DNA of 64,000 nt from contig NZ_WPNZ01000006.1 of NCBI RefSeq assembly GCF_009755605.1, forward strand, positions 248,001 through 312,000, given 5' to 3'. The stretch's first letter is position 1, and every line of letters starts with the position of its first letter. The notes below the pieces were generated by a model. That model saw only the letters and a program-made list of their open reading frames with translations. It did no database searches and was not told where the DNA came from. Source of the stretch: Streptomyces typhae. GTDB lineage: Bacteria > Actinomycetota > Actinomycetes > Streptomycetales > Streptomycetaceae. Below, piece after piece: positions 15,275 to 24,845 of the stretch. A program made the position numbers and the translations under genes.

Positions 15275-17989
15275 TCACCCCGACGGGGCCTCGCGCACCG
15301 CCAGTTCCGCGATGCCCGGGTGCTTCTCGGCGCCCGCCGCGCCGTGCACCGTCACCCGCGCGTACCGCACGAGCCGCGGCGTCTCCTCGTACCGCACCGG
15401 GTACCAGTGATGGCCGTCGGGGGACACCTCCGTCCTGTACGCCGCCGGCTTCACCTCGGTCCACGTCGGGGCGACTTCCTGGACCCGTACGGGCCTGCCG
15501 AGGTCGGCGGTCAGGGTGCCGGTGGCAGCGTCGGGGACCCACGAGGTGGCCGCGTTGCCGTCGACCGCGGCGCCCGCGTACATGCCGGGCTCCTCCGATG
15601 TCGCCTCGGCGGGCTTGCAGCGCGCCCTGTTGTCCGTCGGGGTGAGGTCGGGCCGGCGGGTCTTCAGGACGGCGGGTGAGCCCTCGCTGACGGTCTGCTC
15701 ACCCTGCGGGGTGTCGAGGGTCATCGGCGCGCCGGAGGCGAGGCGGACGGTGGTGTGCTCGGCGCCGATCTCCACGTCGTACGTGCGGCCCTGCCAGGCC
15801 AGGCCGCGCAGCGTGACGCCGTCGGAGAGCTGCGGGGGCAGCATCGGGTCGAGGCGCAGCCGGTCCGCGCGCGGTCGCATGCCGGTGAGGCCGTGGGTGA
15901 AGGTCTGGAGGAAGCCGCCCTTGCCGGTGAGGAAGTCGTGCGCCGGGGACCCCGACAGCGGGTCGTCCGCGCCCGCCTTGTCGCCGCGGGCCTCCGAGAA
16001 CTGTGCGAAGGGGCCACGGACGAACGGCCGAATCGAACGCTCCATGTAGGTGTACGTGGAGCAGCCCGGCTCGCCGATGCCCGCCGCGCCGACGGCGTGC
16101 ACGGAGTCCGTCATGGCCGGTCCGTCCGGGTCGGTGCGTGCCGCGTAGTAGTCGAGCGTCGCGGCCCCGGCGCCCTCGGGCATGGGCCACTCCAGCGGGT
16201 ACATGAGCAGGACCGTGTCGGCCTGTTTTATCCGGCTGCCCCGGTAGCCGTCGTACTGCTCGAAGACCTTGCGTCCGGCGTCGTACGGGATGCGGATCCT
16301 CTCGGCGATCGCGCTCCACTCGGCGGGTGCCCGCTCGCCGAGGAGCTGTGCGGCGCGGGTGGCGTTGCGCAGGGACGTGACGGCGCCCGCGTTGGTGAAC
16401 ACGGCGTCGTCGACGCCGTTGCTGTACTCGTCGGGTCCCGCGGTGTCCTTGATCGAGTAGCTGCCGTCGGTGTTGCGGCTGACGCGGCCCGCCCAGAACT
16501 CGGCGATGCCCTTCATCACCGGCCAGCCGCGTTCGCGCAGCCACGTGGTGTCCTTGGTGGCGAGGTAGTACTGCCAGGTGGCCAGCGAGATGTCGGACTG
16601 GAGGTGGATCTGGGTGCGGCAGTGCGGCGGGTCCACGCTGTGGCACTCCTTGGCGAGATCGCCGGAACTGCCGCTGTTCCAGGGGTAGAAGAGGCCCTCG
16701 TACCCGAAGTCGCGGGCGTTCTCGCGGGCCGCCGTGCGGGTGCGGTAACGGTAGTCGACCACGGACTTCGCGAGGGCGGGCCGGGTCGCGAGGAGCCCGG
16801 GGTACATCCACGTCTCGGCGTCCCAGAACACCAGGCCCGCGTAGTTGTCGCTGGTGAGGCCCGCGGGCGCGATGCTGTTCGCGGCGCCCTCGCGGGTACT
16901 GGCGAGCAGTCCGTACTGCGCGGAGCGCAGCCAGGTCTGGATGTCGCGGCGGCCGGGGACCTCGATGTCGCTGCGCCACAGACGTGCCCAGGCGGCGGTG
17001 TGGGACCGCAGGAGGGCGCCCCAGCCGCGGGCCGCGGCGCGCTGTGCCGCGGCGGTGGCGGCCCTGCGCGGGGACCGGGAGGTCAGGCCGGTGTCGACGC
17101 CGACGTACTTGGTGAGCTCGTAGGACCGTCCGCTGCGTACGGGCAGCGTGAGCGACTGCCGGTTGGAGAGCTTCGCCGCCCGGCCCGCCCGGTGCTCGCG
17201 GGCGCCGGTCACGCCGCGTCCGGCGCGCAGGGTGGAGGCGACGGCGCCGTCGACCTTCGTGCCGTCGGTGCGGAACGCGACGTCCATGGCGGGTCCGTGG
17301 CGGCCGTTCCGGTCCCCGCCGCCGGTCTGGGCCACGCGCCGCGCGCCGCGCCCGTCGACGAGGTCGGTGACGGTCGCGGCGCCGTTCCAGTGCGGTCGCA
17401 TCGTCAGGCGGACGGCGCCCACGTGCGGGTCGGTGCGGTCGGCGAGCACGTCGAAGGCGAGGTCGGTGCGGCGGCCGTCGGACGCGGTCCAGGTGAGGCT
17501 GGTACGGACGATGCCGCAGTGCATCATGAGGCTCTGGCGGTAGGCGGAGACACGGCCCGGCGGTGTCGAAGAGTTGAAGGTCTCGCCGTCCGCGCCGCCG
17601 GTGGTGACGGTGAGCGGCGTCCAGGTGGGCAGCGCGGCGACGGCCTGCCGGTTCTCTGCGGTGTGCTGGTTGTGCGCGTACAGGCCGGACACGAAGGACC
17701 CGTCGTAGCGCGGCGTGAACAGCGGCCAGCCGGTCTTGGCCCCGCTCGCGTCGTAGCCGGTGCCGTTCGGCGGCACGCGCTGGCCCAGATAGCCGTTGCC
17801 GACGTAGGCGTGGTGGCTGTCCTCGGGGTCGGCGCGGGTGCTGTCGAGCGTCCAGCCGCCGCCCTTGCGGCACTCGGTGGCGGTGGGGGTGCGGTCCGCG
17901 GAGGCGGCGCCTGCCTGGGAGGCGGCCGGCGGTGGGACCGCCGCGACGAGCACTCCGGCGAGCAGCGCGGCGGGCAAGGAGTACGTCAT
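15275..17989 (-). CDS. Secreted GH65 glycosidase (acid-trehalase-like) with C-terminal discoidin domain
   Basis: A 904-residue exported enzyme. Residues 1-31 are a signal peptide. The (alpha/alpha)6 GH65 catalytic region has the general-acid motif DTAGPDEYSNGVDDAVFTN, with Glu near residue 520, corresponding to the GPDEYH motif of trehalases and kojibiose/maltose phosphorylases. A C-terminal F5/8-type C (discoidin-like) module from about residue 790 (ATSEEPGMYAGAAVDGNAATSWVPD) probably binds carbohydrate. Export argues for hydrolysis rather than phosphorolysis, so trehalase activity is the best guess. A TTGACG-17-TTATGG promoter lies upstream (18021-18049). The downstream kinase gene is probably co-transcribed. 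Confidence 0.85.
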   Translation of the reverse strand: MTYSLPAALLAGVLVAAVPPPAASQAGAASADRTPTATECRKGGGWTLDSTRADPEDSHHAYVGNGYLGQRVPPNGTGYDASGAKTGWPLFTPRYDGSFVSGLYAHNQHTAENRQAVAALPTWTPLTVTTGGADGETFNSSTPPGRVSAYRQSLMMHCGIVRTSLTWTASDGRRTDLAFDVLADRTDPHVGAVRLTMRPHWNGAATVTDLVDGRGARRVAQTGGGDRNGRHGPAMDVAFRTDGTKVDGAVASTLRAGRGVTGAREHRAGRAAKLSNRQSLTLPVRSGRSYELTKYVGVDTGLTSRSPRRAATAAAQRAAARGWGALLRSHTAAWARLWRSDIEVPGRRDIQTWLRSAQYGLLASTREGAANSIAPAGLTSDNYAGLVFWDAETWMYPGLLATRPALAKSVVDYRYRTRTAARENARDFGYEGLFYPWNSGSSGDLAKECHSVDPPHCRTQIHLQSDISLATWQYYLATKDTTWLRERGWPVMKGIAEFWAGRVSRNTDGSYSIKDTAGPDEYSNGVDDAVFTNAGAVTSLRNATRAAQLLGERAPAEWSAIAERIRIPYDAGRKVFEQYDGYRGSRIKQADTVLLMYPLEWPMPEGAGAATLDYYAARTDPDGPAMTDSVHAVGAAGIGEPGCSTYTYMERSIRPFVRGPFAQFSEARGDKAGADDPLSGSPAHDFLTGKGGFLQTFTHGLTGMRPRADRLRLDPMLPPQLSDGVTLRGLAWQGRTYDVEIGAEHTTVRLASGAPMTLDTPQGEQTVSEGSPAVLKTRRPDLTPTDNRARCKPAEATSEEPGMYAGAAVDGNAATSWVPDAATGTLTADLGRPVRVQEVAPTWTEVKPAAYRTEVSPDGHHWYPVRYEETPRLVRYARVTVHGAAGAEKHPGIAELAVREAPSG

Positions 17990-18020
17990 TGTTCTCCGTC
18001 GTGGTGTGAGGGTCCACGGA

Positions 18021-18049
18021 CCATAAATTTTGTGAACGAGTCACGTCAA
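18021..18049 (-). promoter_or_regulatory. Vegetative-type promoter of the GH65 gene
   Basis: On the minus strand, TTGACG (18049-18044) and TTATGG (18026-18021) are separated by 17 nt in a locally A/T-rich patch 32 nt upstream of the GH65 start. Confidence 0.5.
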
Positions 18050-18244
18050 TAACCGGCACATGACTTTCAAGTATCGAAGGAAAGAGGTGGGAATTACGCC
18101 ACGCGGCCGTACCCGGACACACCTGCCCCGTCCGCCACGATCGCCACGACCGGTTTGGGACCGTGCACCAAGTCGACGGCGGCACGGGTAAATTGACCTC
18201 GCCGCCCGCGGGGGCGCGCCTGGTCGGGGTCGGTGGGGTGGGGG

Positions 18245-21200
18245 ATGCGGGGCACAGTCCTGGACGGTCGGTACGCGCTCACGGAGCGGATCGGCGCGGG
18301 GGGCATGGGGGCGGTCTGGCGGGCCAGGGACGCGCGCCTGGACCGTGAGGTGGCCGTGAAGCTGCTCGGCCTGCCGCCGGACACGTCGGCGGCGGAGCGC
18401 GACCGCATGCTGGCGCTGTTCGCCCGCGAGGGGCGGGCCGCGGCGGCGCTCGACAGCTCGTACATCGTGCCCGTCTTCGACCACGGCACGGACGGGGACA
18501 TCCCGTATCTCGTGATGCCGCTGCTCTCCGGCCGTACGGTGACCGAACTCCTCGCGGGCGGGCACGGACTGCCGCCCCGGCGCGTGGCGCGCATAGCCGC
18601 GCAGGTGTGCCGTGCGCTCGCCGTCGCCCACCGGGCGGGCATCGTGCACCGGGACATCAAACCGGCCAACGTGATGGTCACCGACGAGGGGACCGCGAAG
18701 GTCCTCGACTTCGGCATCGCCAAGTTCCTCGACGCGGCGACCGGGGCCGGCGGCTATCTCACCCGCACCGCCGACTCCCCCATCGGCACGCTGCACTACA
18801 TGGCCCCGGAGCGGTTCACGCGCGCTCCGGGCGACGGGCGCACCGATGTGTACGCGCTCGGCTGCATGGTCCACGAGATGCTCACCGGCAGCCCGCCCTT
18901 CGACGCGCCGTCGGCCGCCGCGCTGATGCACTGTCACGTCTACGAGATCCCGGACAGGCCCTCCGTACGGCGCCCGGAGCTCGCGCCCGCGTGGGACGAG
19001 CTCGTGGGCCGCATGCTGGCGAAGCCGCCCGCCGACAGGCCCGACGCGGAGCAGGCACGGATCGCCCTGGAAGCGCTGGCGGTGCCCGGCCCGTCCTCGT
19101 CGGCCCCCGACCTGCCGCGGCAGGCCCTGCCGGAGCACGATCTGCCGCGGCACGCCCTGCCGGAGCCCGGCCCGTCGAAACCTGGTGTGCCGGAGCCCGA
19201 TTCGCCCAAGGCCGATTTGTCGAAGCCCGATTTGTCGGCGCCCGCGGCCTTCGGGCCCGCGCCCACGACCTCCGGGTTCCCCGCCCCGGGCGCCCTGGGC
19301 TCCCCTGGCTTTTCCCCGGCGCCCTCGGCCGCGACCGGCACGGGCTTCGGTACCGGCGCCGGCACCCCGCCCCGGCCCCCCACCTCGTACCCCCTCCCCC
19401 CGCCCAGACCTTCGGCTCCGCCGCCCGCGCCCACGGCGCCCCCGCACGCACCACCGCGACGACCCCTGTGGCGCACCTGGTGGATCCCGGGAGGCGCCGC
19501 CGTCACCGCCGCGGCGCTGGTCGCCGCGCTCACCCTCACCGACGCGTTCGGCGGAGGCGGAGGCGGCGACGGGGACGGCGGCGGAGGCGGGAAGGAGAAG
19601 GGCGGTGCGAGCAGCGCCCAACCCGTCGGCGCGCCCGGCACCGTGGCCGCGCGGGCCAGGACCGAGACACTGGTCGCGGGCACCGCGAAGGACGCGCGGG
19701 GGCCCGCGCCCGCCGTCACCGGCGCCCGCAGGGGCGGCGAGGTCACCGTCCTCGAACCCACCGAGCTGACGGACACCGACCCGGGAAAGATGTGGTCGGG
19801 CGCCGACCGGATCATGGCCCGCCTGGTGTACCGCAGCCTGACGGGCCTCAAGACGCTTCCCGACGGCACGGTCAGGCTCGTCGGCGACCTGGCGACGGAC
19901 GCCGGGCGCGCCTCCGAGGGCGGCCGGGTCTGGACGTTCACGCTCAAGGACGGGGTGACGTACGAGGACGGGCGTCCCGTCCGGGCGCAGGACTTCGTCC
20001 ACGCCGTCGAACGCACCCTCGCCAAGGACTTCGTCCTCGGTGACCGGACCCTGCACACCTGGATCCTGGGCCCCAAGACCGCCGCCGACCTCGGCACCAA
20101 GCAGATCGCACTGCCGCCCGGCGCCATCACGGCCCCCGACGACCGCACGGTCGTCTACCGTCTCGACCGGGCCCGGCCGGACTTCAACGTCGCCCTCGCG
20201 AGCCCAAGCGGCGTACCGGTGCCCGCGGGCGCGGGCGGCACCGGTGCCGCCCCGGGGGCACCGCCCGCCACCGGCCCGTACCGGGTCGGGGACCGCAAGC
20301 CCGGCAAGGACATCGTCCTGTCCCGCAACCCCGAGTGGGACGCGGGCTCCGACCCGCTGCGCACCGCCTACCCGGACTCGTACCGCATCGAGAGCAACGT
20401 CATGACGGAGCAGATCGCGCGGCGCACGGCCGGGGCGGGAGTTGACGCGGCCGTGATGTCGTTCAACGGTTCGCTCCGCAAGAACGACCTCGCCGGCGTC
20501 CCGGACAGCACCCGGCGCCTCTCCGCCCCCTCCCCGTTCGTGCAGGCCTACGTCATCAACACGAGCCGGGTTAAGGACCGCAGGGTGCGCCAGGCGATCG
20601 CCACCGCCATGCCCTCCGACGACGTCCTCAGGGCGAGCAACGAGGGCGGCACCGTGCACCACAACCTGCTGGCGCCGGGTGTGCGCGGCGCCCGCCCCTT
20701 CGATCTGTACGAGGCGGGCGCGCACGGCGACCCCGCCAAGGCGATGTCGCTCCTCCAGGAGGCGGGCAAGGTCGGCTACCGGCTGACGCTCGGGCACGCG
20801 GCGCCCACCGACGCCGACCGGGCCGAGGTGGTCGAGGCCGCCCTGGAGCGGGCCGGGTTCCGGGTCGAGACCGAGCAGGCCGACATCTCGAAGTTCTACG
20901 GCAACGCGGGCGCGGGCAAGTACGACCTGTTCCGCATCGGGGTGGGAGGCAGCCTGCCCGTCGCCTCCTCCTTCCTGCCGGACTACTTCGACGGCGCGTT
21001 CTCCTACCCGACGACGTCGAACTACTCGCGGTTGAAGAGCTCCGGCGTGGACACCGCCATGAAGGCCGCGGGGGCCGCAGGGACGGTGGAGTCCGCGGGC
21101 CGGCTGTGGTCGGCGGTCGACCGCCGCCTCATGGAGGAGGCGGCGGCCGTACCCGTCTATGTGCCGACGCGCACCCTGCTCTACTCCAAGGCCCTCGGCG

Positions 21201-21259
21201 GGCTCCAGATCGACCTGGACGGGGTGTCACCGCTGAACGCGTACGTACGGCGCCGGTGA
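18245..21259 (+). CDS. Ser/Thr protein kinase fused to an extracellular family-5 solute-binding domain
   Basis: A 1004-residue three-part protein. Residues 1-275 are a Hanks-type kinase: glycine loop IGAGGMGAVW, VAVKLL lysine, HRDIKPANVMV with catalytic Asp137, DFGIAKF. Residues 280-405 are a Pro-rich linker with PEPDSPKADLSKPDLS-type repeats. A single transmembrane helix (about 412-436) is followed by a Gly/Asp tether. From about residue 500 lies an oligopeptide/nickel-type binding protein (TFTLKDGVTYEDGRPVRAQDFVHAVER; later FNGSLRKNDLA and YFDGAFSYPTTSNYSRL). It is probably a receptor kinase sensing an extracellular peptide or other ligand. The start could be GTG 18233. No ABC permease is adjacent. 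Confidence 0.9.
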   Translation: MRGTVLDGRYALTERIGAGGMGAVWRARDARLDREVAVKLLGLPPDTSAAERDRMLALFAREGRAAAALDSSYIVPVFDHGTDGDIPYLVMPLLSGRTVTELLAGGHGLPPRRVARIAAQVCRALAVAHRAGIVHRDIKPANVMVTDEGTAKVLDFGIAKFLDAATGAGGYLTRTADSPIGTLHYMAPERFTRAPGDGRTDVYALGCMVHEMLTGSPPFDAPSAAALMHCHVYEIPDRPSVRRPELAPAWDELVGRMLAKPPADRPDAEQARIALEALAVPGPSSSAPDLPRQALPEHDLPRHALPEPGPSKPGVPEPDSPKADLSKPDLSAPAAFGPAPTTSGFPAPGALGSPGFSPAPSAATGTGFGTGAGTPPRPPTSYPLPPPRPSAPPPAPTAPPHAPPRRPLWRTWWIPGGAAVTAAALVAALTLTDAFGGGGGGDGDGGGGGKEKGGASSAQPVGAPGTVAARARTETLVAGTAKDARGPAPAVTGARRGGEVTVLEPTELTDTDPGKMWSGADRIMARLVYRSLTGLKTLPDGTVRLVGDLATDAGRASEGGRVWTFTLKDGVTYEDGRPVRAQDFVHAVERTLAKDFVLGDRTLHTWILGPKTAADLGTKQIALPPGAITAPDDRTVVYRLDRARPDFNVALASPSGVPVPAGAGGTGAAPGAPPATGPYRVGDRKPGKDIVLSRNPEWDAGSDPLRTAYPDSYRIESNVMTEQIARRTAGAGVDAAVMSFNGSLRKNDLAGVPDSTRRLSAPSPFVQAYVINTSRVKDRRVRQAIATAMPSDDVLRASNEGGTVHHNLLAPGVRGARPFDLYEAGAHGDPAKAMSLLQEAGKVGYRLTLGHAAPTDADRAEVVEAALERAGFRVETEQADISKFYGNAGAGKYDLFRIGVGGSLPVASSFLPDYFDGAFSYPTTSNYSRLKSSGVDTAMKAAGAAGTVESAGRLWSAVDRRLMEEAAAVPVYVPTRTLLYSKALGGLQIDLDGVSPLNAYVRRR

Positions 21260-21284
21260 GCGGGGCCCGCGCCGCGCGGCAGGG

Positions 21285-21908
21285 TCAGCAGGCGGCGTCG
21301 GCCAGCTCCTCGATCCGGGCCGCGAGGCGCTGGTCGGGGTGGTGGTACTGGGCGCCGTCGACCACGTCGACCTTCAGCCGGTCGACCGCCTTGCGCAGTT
21401 CCTCGGTGTGGCCGGCCAGGCGCTGGACGAACGGCGTCGGCGCCAGTTGCACGTCGGCGTCGAGGTCGAGGGCCTGGTGCGCCCAGTGGTCGGCGTCGCG
21501 GAGCTCGCCGCGGCGCAGATGGAGCAGGTGCAGGCAGTAGGCGGCGGTGGCGTTGCCCGCGCCCGCGGCGAACTGCCACCACCACAGGGCGCCTTCCGGG
21601 TGCCGGGCGAGGTCGAGCAGACAGCCGAAGCGCAGCGCGCCGTCGGCGTCGTCGGGCACGACCGCGATCCTGGCCAGGTGCGCGGCGGCGTCGCCGCTGT
21701 GGAGGAAGGCGGTGGACAGGGCCCGCAGATCCTCGTCGGCTCGGGCGAGGGCAGTGGGCAGTTGGCCGTCGGGGGTGGGGCCGATGCCGAACATCAGCAC
21801 GGCGGTGACGTCACGGACGACCTCCTGTCGCAGGTCGTCCAGGTCCTCGTCGGCGAAGCCGTCCGAGACGGCGGCCCGGCGGAGGATCTCGTCGATGGTG
21901 CGCGGCAC
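21285..21908 (-). CDS. Unknown all-helical protein in sigma-factor operon
   Basis: A 207-residue, mostly alpha-helical protein with no domain I recognise. The middle (GALRFGCLLDLARHPEGALWWWQFAAGAGNATAAYCLHLLHLRRGELRDADHWAHQALDLD) has the rhythm of TPR or SEL1-like repeats. GTG 21908 has AGGAG 7 nt upstream and lies 4 nt after the sigma-factor stop, so the genes are coupled. By position it could be a partner or regulator of the sigma factor. No anti-sigma zinc motif (HXXXCXXC) or transmembrane helix is present. Confidence 0.65.
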   Translation of the reverse strand: MPRTIDEILRRAAVSDGFADEDLDDLRQEVVRDVTAVLMFGIGPTPDGQLPTALARADEDLRALSTAFLHSGDAAAHLARIAVVPDDADGALRFGCLLDLARHPEGALWWWQFAAGAGNATAAYCLHLLHLRRGELRDADHWAHQALDLDADVQLAPTPFVQRLAGHTEELRKAVDRLKVDVVDGAQYHHPDQRLAARIEELADAAC

Positions 21909-21912
21909 GGTC

Positions 21913-22557
21913 TTACTCCTTCTCCTCGTCGTCACCCAGGTCCGGGTCCAGGCCGAGTTTCGTGGCGATGCGCTTGCGCGCCTGGCGGCGGTGCGCCCGT
22001 ACGGTGCTCGCGTGTATGCCCATGATGCTGGCGACGCGCCGAGCGGGGTAGCCGAGGACGTACTGGAGGATGATGACGTCGAATTGGCGTTCCGGCAGGG
22101 CGGCGATCGCGGTGTAGAGGCCGAGCGGCGAGTCCAGGGCCGCCAGTTGCGCGCGCATGGCGTTGAGCGTGGCGCGGACCGCCTCGTGGACGGCCGTGGT
22201 TCGGGCGTTGCCCGGCGCGGTGCTGCGTCCGTCGGCGGTGGGCCCGGGGTTCATGCGCAGATGGCTCTCGACGCGCAGTTTCAGCGCGCGCCAGGCGTAC
22301 GCCTCCGGGCCGCCCTCCTGGAGCAGGATCACGGACCAGTTCAGGGCGAGGTGGGTGTAGAGACGGTGCACGACGGTCCGGGCCGCGTTCTTGTCGCCCA
22401 GCACGGTGGCCGCGTAGCGCAGTTGCGGCTTGGCGTACATGCGGAAGAAGGCGTCCAGGGACGTCGGCATCTCGTAGTGGATGCCGTGCAAGGCGTTCAG
22501 GTCCTCAACGGAGGTCGAAAGGGTGTGCTGTGCGTCGCTGTCCTCGGAGGCTGTCAT
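21913..22557 (-). CDS. Sigma-70-family (ECF-like) RNA polymerase sigma factor
   Basis: A 214-residue protein with a region-2-like helical block (SLDAFFRMYAKPQLRYAATVLGDKNAARTVVHRLYTHLALNW...). The region-4 helix-turn-helix is clear: LPERQFDVIILQYVLGYPARRVASIMGIHASTVRAHRRQARKRIATKLGL. The gap between them is longer than in most ECF factors. ATG 22557 has GGAGGAGGG 9 nt upstream and overlaps the stop of the small membrane protein (ATGA). Target promoters unknown; control by flanking gene products is plausible. Confidence 0.8.
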   Translation of the reverse strand: MTASEDSDAQHTLSTSVEDLNALHGIHYEMPTSLDAFFRMYAKPQLRYAATVLGDKNAARTVVHRLYTHLALNWSVILLQEGGPEAYAWRALKLRVESHLRMNPGPTADGRSTAPGNARTTAVHEAVRATLNAMRAQLAALDSPLGLYTAIAALPERQFDVIILQYVLGYPARRVASIMGIHASTVRAHRRQARKRIATKLGLDPDLGDDEEKE

Positions 22558-22754
22558 CGTGACGGGCCCTCCTCCTCCCGGGGCGGGGGCGGGGAGGTGT
22601 GCAGCAGTTCGGCGACACCGACACGGGCACCGGCACGCAGCAGCCGGCGTACGCCCATGCCGATGTCGGGAAGGAAAACGCGCAGGGCGGTGGCGACCGC
22701 CAGCAGCATCAAGAGATCGTTCACGGTTCCGAGGACCTGTCCTCTCCTGCTCAC
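22554..22754 (-). CDS. Small membrane-anchored peptide preceding sigma factor
   Basis: A 66-residue protein with one amphipathic or transmembrane helix (VNDLLMLLAVATALRVFLP) and a C-terminal Pro/Glu-rich tail. GTG 22754 has GAGGTG 7 nt upstream. Its stop overlaps the sigma-factor ATG by 4 nt, so tight coupling is expected. It is the first gene of a three-gene unit and may tether or sense for the sigma factor. No family recognised. Confidence 0.65.
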   Translation of the reverse strand: MSRRGQVLGTVNDLLMLLAVATALRVFLPDIGMGVRRLLRAGARVGVAELLHTSPPPPREEEGPSR

Positions 22755-23127
22755 GCAGCGTCACCTCGCCCTGCGCGTAGGGCGGTTGACGCTCAAGGAC
22801 ACCTCTCTGCGTCCTCGACGGCAGGATTTCGGATCGCGGGGGTCAAACGTGCACTCCGTTCCCGATCAGTTTCTGACTCAAGGTGACCACATCGCCACGC
22901 AGAGGCGTAGACCAATCCCTTAAGTTACCGTTCGGACACCGTACGTGAGCAGCCGTAACGTTCAACCGTCGCATCGACAGGGGGCGACCCACACCCCGGA
23001 GGGAACATCGAACAGGTGACGGAGGTCACATCGACCCGGCGACGGGCCGGGCCGCCTGGTGCCGGCAAACGTCCGTAATGCGTACACCAGGCGGCCGTCA
23101 GCGGAAATCCTCGTGTCGACGCCTCCC
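22755..23127. other. Intergenic region between sigma operon and valine operon
   Basis: About 370 nt without a credible gene. It should hold the promoter of the minus-strand sigma operon; a TTGACC near 22843-22848 is a weak -35 candidate. Its far end contains the hairpin at 23050-23096. Confidence 0.55.
23050..23096 (-). terminator. Terminator of the valine-degradation operon
   Basis: A perfect 12-bp inverted repeat (GGCCGCCTGGTG / CACCAGGCGGCC) with a 23-nt loop starts about 30 nt downstream of the last gene of the operon. Confidence 0.7.
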
Positions 23128-23910
23128 TCACCGGTGCCTGAAGCGCGGCTCCCGCTTCTCCGTGAACGCCGTCATGCCCTCCTTCTGGTCCTCCGTCGCG
23201 AACACCGCGTGGAACAGGCGGCGTTCGAAGCGGACACCCTCGGTGAGCGTGGTCTCGAAGGCCCTGTCGACCGACTCCTTGGCCATCATCGCCACCGGCA
23301 GGGACATGCCCGCCACGGTGTCGGCCACCGCGAGCGCCTCACCGAGGAGTTCACCGGCGGGGACCACACGCGAGACGAGTCCCGCGCGCTCCGCCTCCAC
23401 CGCGTCCATGGTGCGTCCCGTCAGGCACAGCTCCATCGCCTTGGCCTTGCCGACCGCGCGGGTCAGCCGCTGGGAGCCGCCGATGCCGGGGATCACCCCG
23501 AGTTTGATCTCGGGCTGGCCGAAGACGGCGGTGTCGGAGGCGAGCAGGATGTCGCAGAGCATGGCGAGTTCGCAGCCGCCGCCGAGGGCGTAGCCGGACA
23601 CGGCGGCGACCGTCGGCGTGCGCACCCGGCCGAGCCGGTCCCACGCCGCGAACCAGTCACTGAGGTACATGTCCAGATAGCCCTGGGGACACATCTCCTT
23701 GATGTCGGCGCCCGCCGCGAACGCCTTCGCGGAACCGGTGAGGACGACGCAGCCGACCTCCGGGTCCCGGTCCAGGTCCTCGGTGGCGGCCACGACCTCG
23801 TTCATGACCTGGAGGTTGAGGGCGTTGAGAGCCTTGGGGCGGTTGAGGGTGAGCAGGGCCACGCGGCCCTTGCGCTCCAGGAGGATGGTCTCGTACGGGC
23901 TGTCCGTCAT
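23128..23910 (-). CDS. Enoyl-CoA hydratase/isomerase (valine operon)
   Basis: A 260-residue crotonase-fold enzyme. The oxyanion-hole segments are [15 protein letters not shown] and [17 protein letters not shown], and the second catalytic Glu lies in [16 protein letters not shown]. This is the short-chain enoyl-CoA hydratase pattern. In this operon it most likely hydrates methacrylyl-CoA to 3-hydroxyisobutyryl-CoA. It is the last gene, starts within the mmsB stop (ATGA), and is followed by a strong hairpin. Confidence 0.92.
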   Translation of the reverse strand: MTDSPYETILLERKGRVALLTLNRPKALNALNLQVMNEVVAATEDLDRDPEVGCVVLTGSAKAFAAGADIKEMCPQGYLDMYLSDWFAAWDRLGRVRTPTVAAVSGYALGGGCELAMLCDILLASDTAVFGQPEIKLGVIPGIGGSQRLTRAVGKAKAMELCLTGRTMDAVEAERAGLVSRVVPAGELLGEALAVADTVAGMSLPVAMMAKESVDRAFETTLTEGVRFERRLFHAVFATEDQKEGMTAFTEKREPRFRHR

Positions 23911-24845
23911 CGCTTTCGCGCCTTCCTGTCGTGGGTGTCGGCGGCGGGTCGCCGCCCGGAGCGTTCCCTGATGGCGCGGACGATCCCGGAGAAGTCCTCG
24001 GCCGCGCCGCCGCCCTCGGCGAAGGCGGCGTACAGGGCCGCCGCGCGCAGGCCCAGTTCGGCGTCGACGCCGCCCTCGCGCGCGGCGTTCGCGGCCAGAC
24101 CCAGGTCCTTAGCCATCAGAGGGGCGGCGAAGCCGGGGAGGTAGTCGCGGTTGGCGGGCGAGCCTGGGACGGGGCCCGGCACCGGGCAGTTGACGCTCAG
24201 CGCCCAGCACTGCCCGGACGCGGTGGAGGCCACGTCGTACAGCGCCTGGTGGGACAGGCCGAGGCTCTCGCCGAGGACGAACGCCTCGCTCACGGCGATC
24301 ATCGAGACGCCGAGGATCATGTTGTTGCAGATCTTCGCGGCCTGTCCGGCGCCCGCCGCACCGCAGTGCACGGCCTTCTTGCCCATCGCCGTCAGGAGCG
24401 GCTCGGCCTGCGCGAAGGCCGTCGGGTCGCCGCCCACCATGAAGGTGAGCGTGGCCGCTTCGGCGCCCATCACGCCGCCGGAGACGGGCGCGTCCACGGC
24501 GCGGTGTCCCGCGGCCACGGTCGCCTGGTGGGCCGCGCGGGCGTCGGCGACATCGATGGTGGAGCAGTCGACGAACAGCGTGCCGGGCCGGGCCGCCGCG
24601 AGCAGGCCCTGCTCCTGGTAGAGGGCGAGGACATGCCGGCCCGCGGGCAGCATGGTCACGACGACGTCCGCGTCGGCGGCGGCCGCGGCGGCCGACGGCG
24701 CGGCCTCGACCCCGGCGGCCACGGCGGCCTCCAGGGCGTCGGGGACCAGGTCGTGGCCGATGACGCGGTGTCCCGCCTTGACCAGGTTGGCGGCCATGGG
24801 GCCGCCCATGTGGCCGAGGCCGACGAAGGCGATCACGGAGCTCAC
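23907..24845 (-). CDS. mmsB: 3-hydroxyisobutyrate dehydrogenase
   Basis: A 312-residue NAD-dependent beta-hydroxyacid dehydrogenase. The Rossmann motif [19 protein letters not shown] is at residues 6-24 and the substrate motif [22 protein letters not shown] near 118-139. The catalytic lysine lies in [15 protein letters not shown]. It oxidises 3-hydroxyisobutyrate to methylmalonate semialdehyde, supplying MmsA. GTG 24845 has AGGAGGTG 5-6 nt upstream and overlaps the stop of the hydrolase gene. The C-terminal 30 residues are an unusual Arg/Ala-rich tail. Confidence 0.94.
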   Translation of the reverse strand: MSSVIAFVGLGHMGGPMAANLVKAGHRVIGHDLVPDALEAAVAAGVEAAPSAAAAAADADVVVTMLPAGRHVLALYQEQGLLAAARPGTLFVDCSTIDVADARAAHQATVAAGHRAVDAPVSGGVMGAEAATLTFMVGGDPTAFAQAEPLLTAMGKKAVHCGAAGAGQAAKICNNMILGVSMIAVSEAFVLGESLGLSHQALYDVASTASGQCWALSVNCPVPGPVPGSPANRDYLPGFAAPLMAKDLGLAANAAREGGVDAELGLRAAALYAAFAEGGGAAEDFSGIVRAIRERSGRRPAADTHDRKARKR

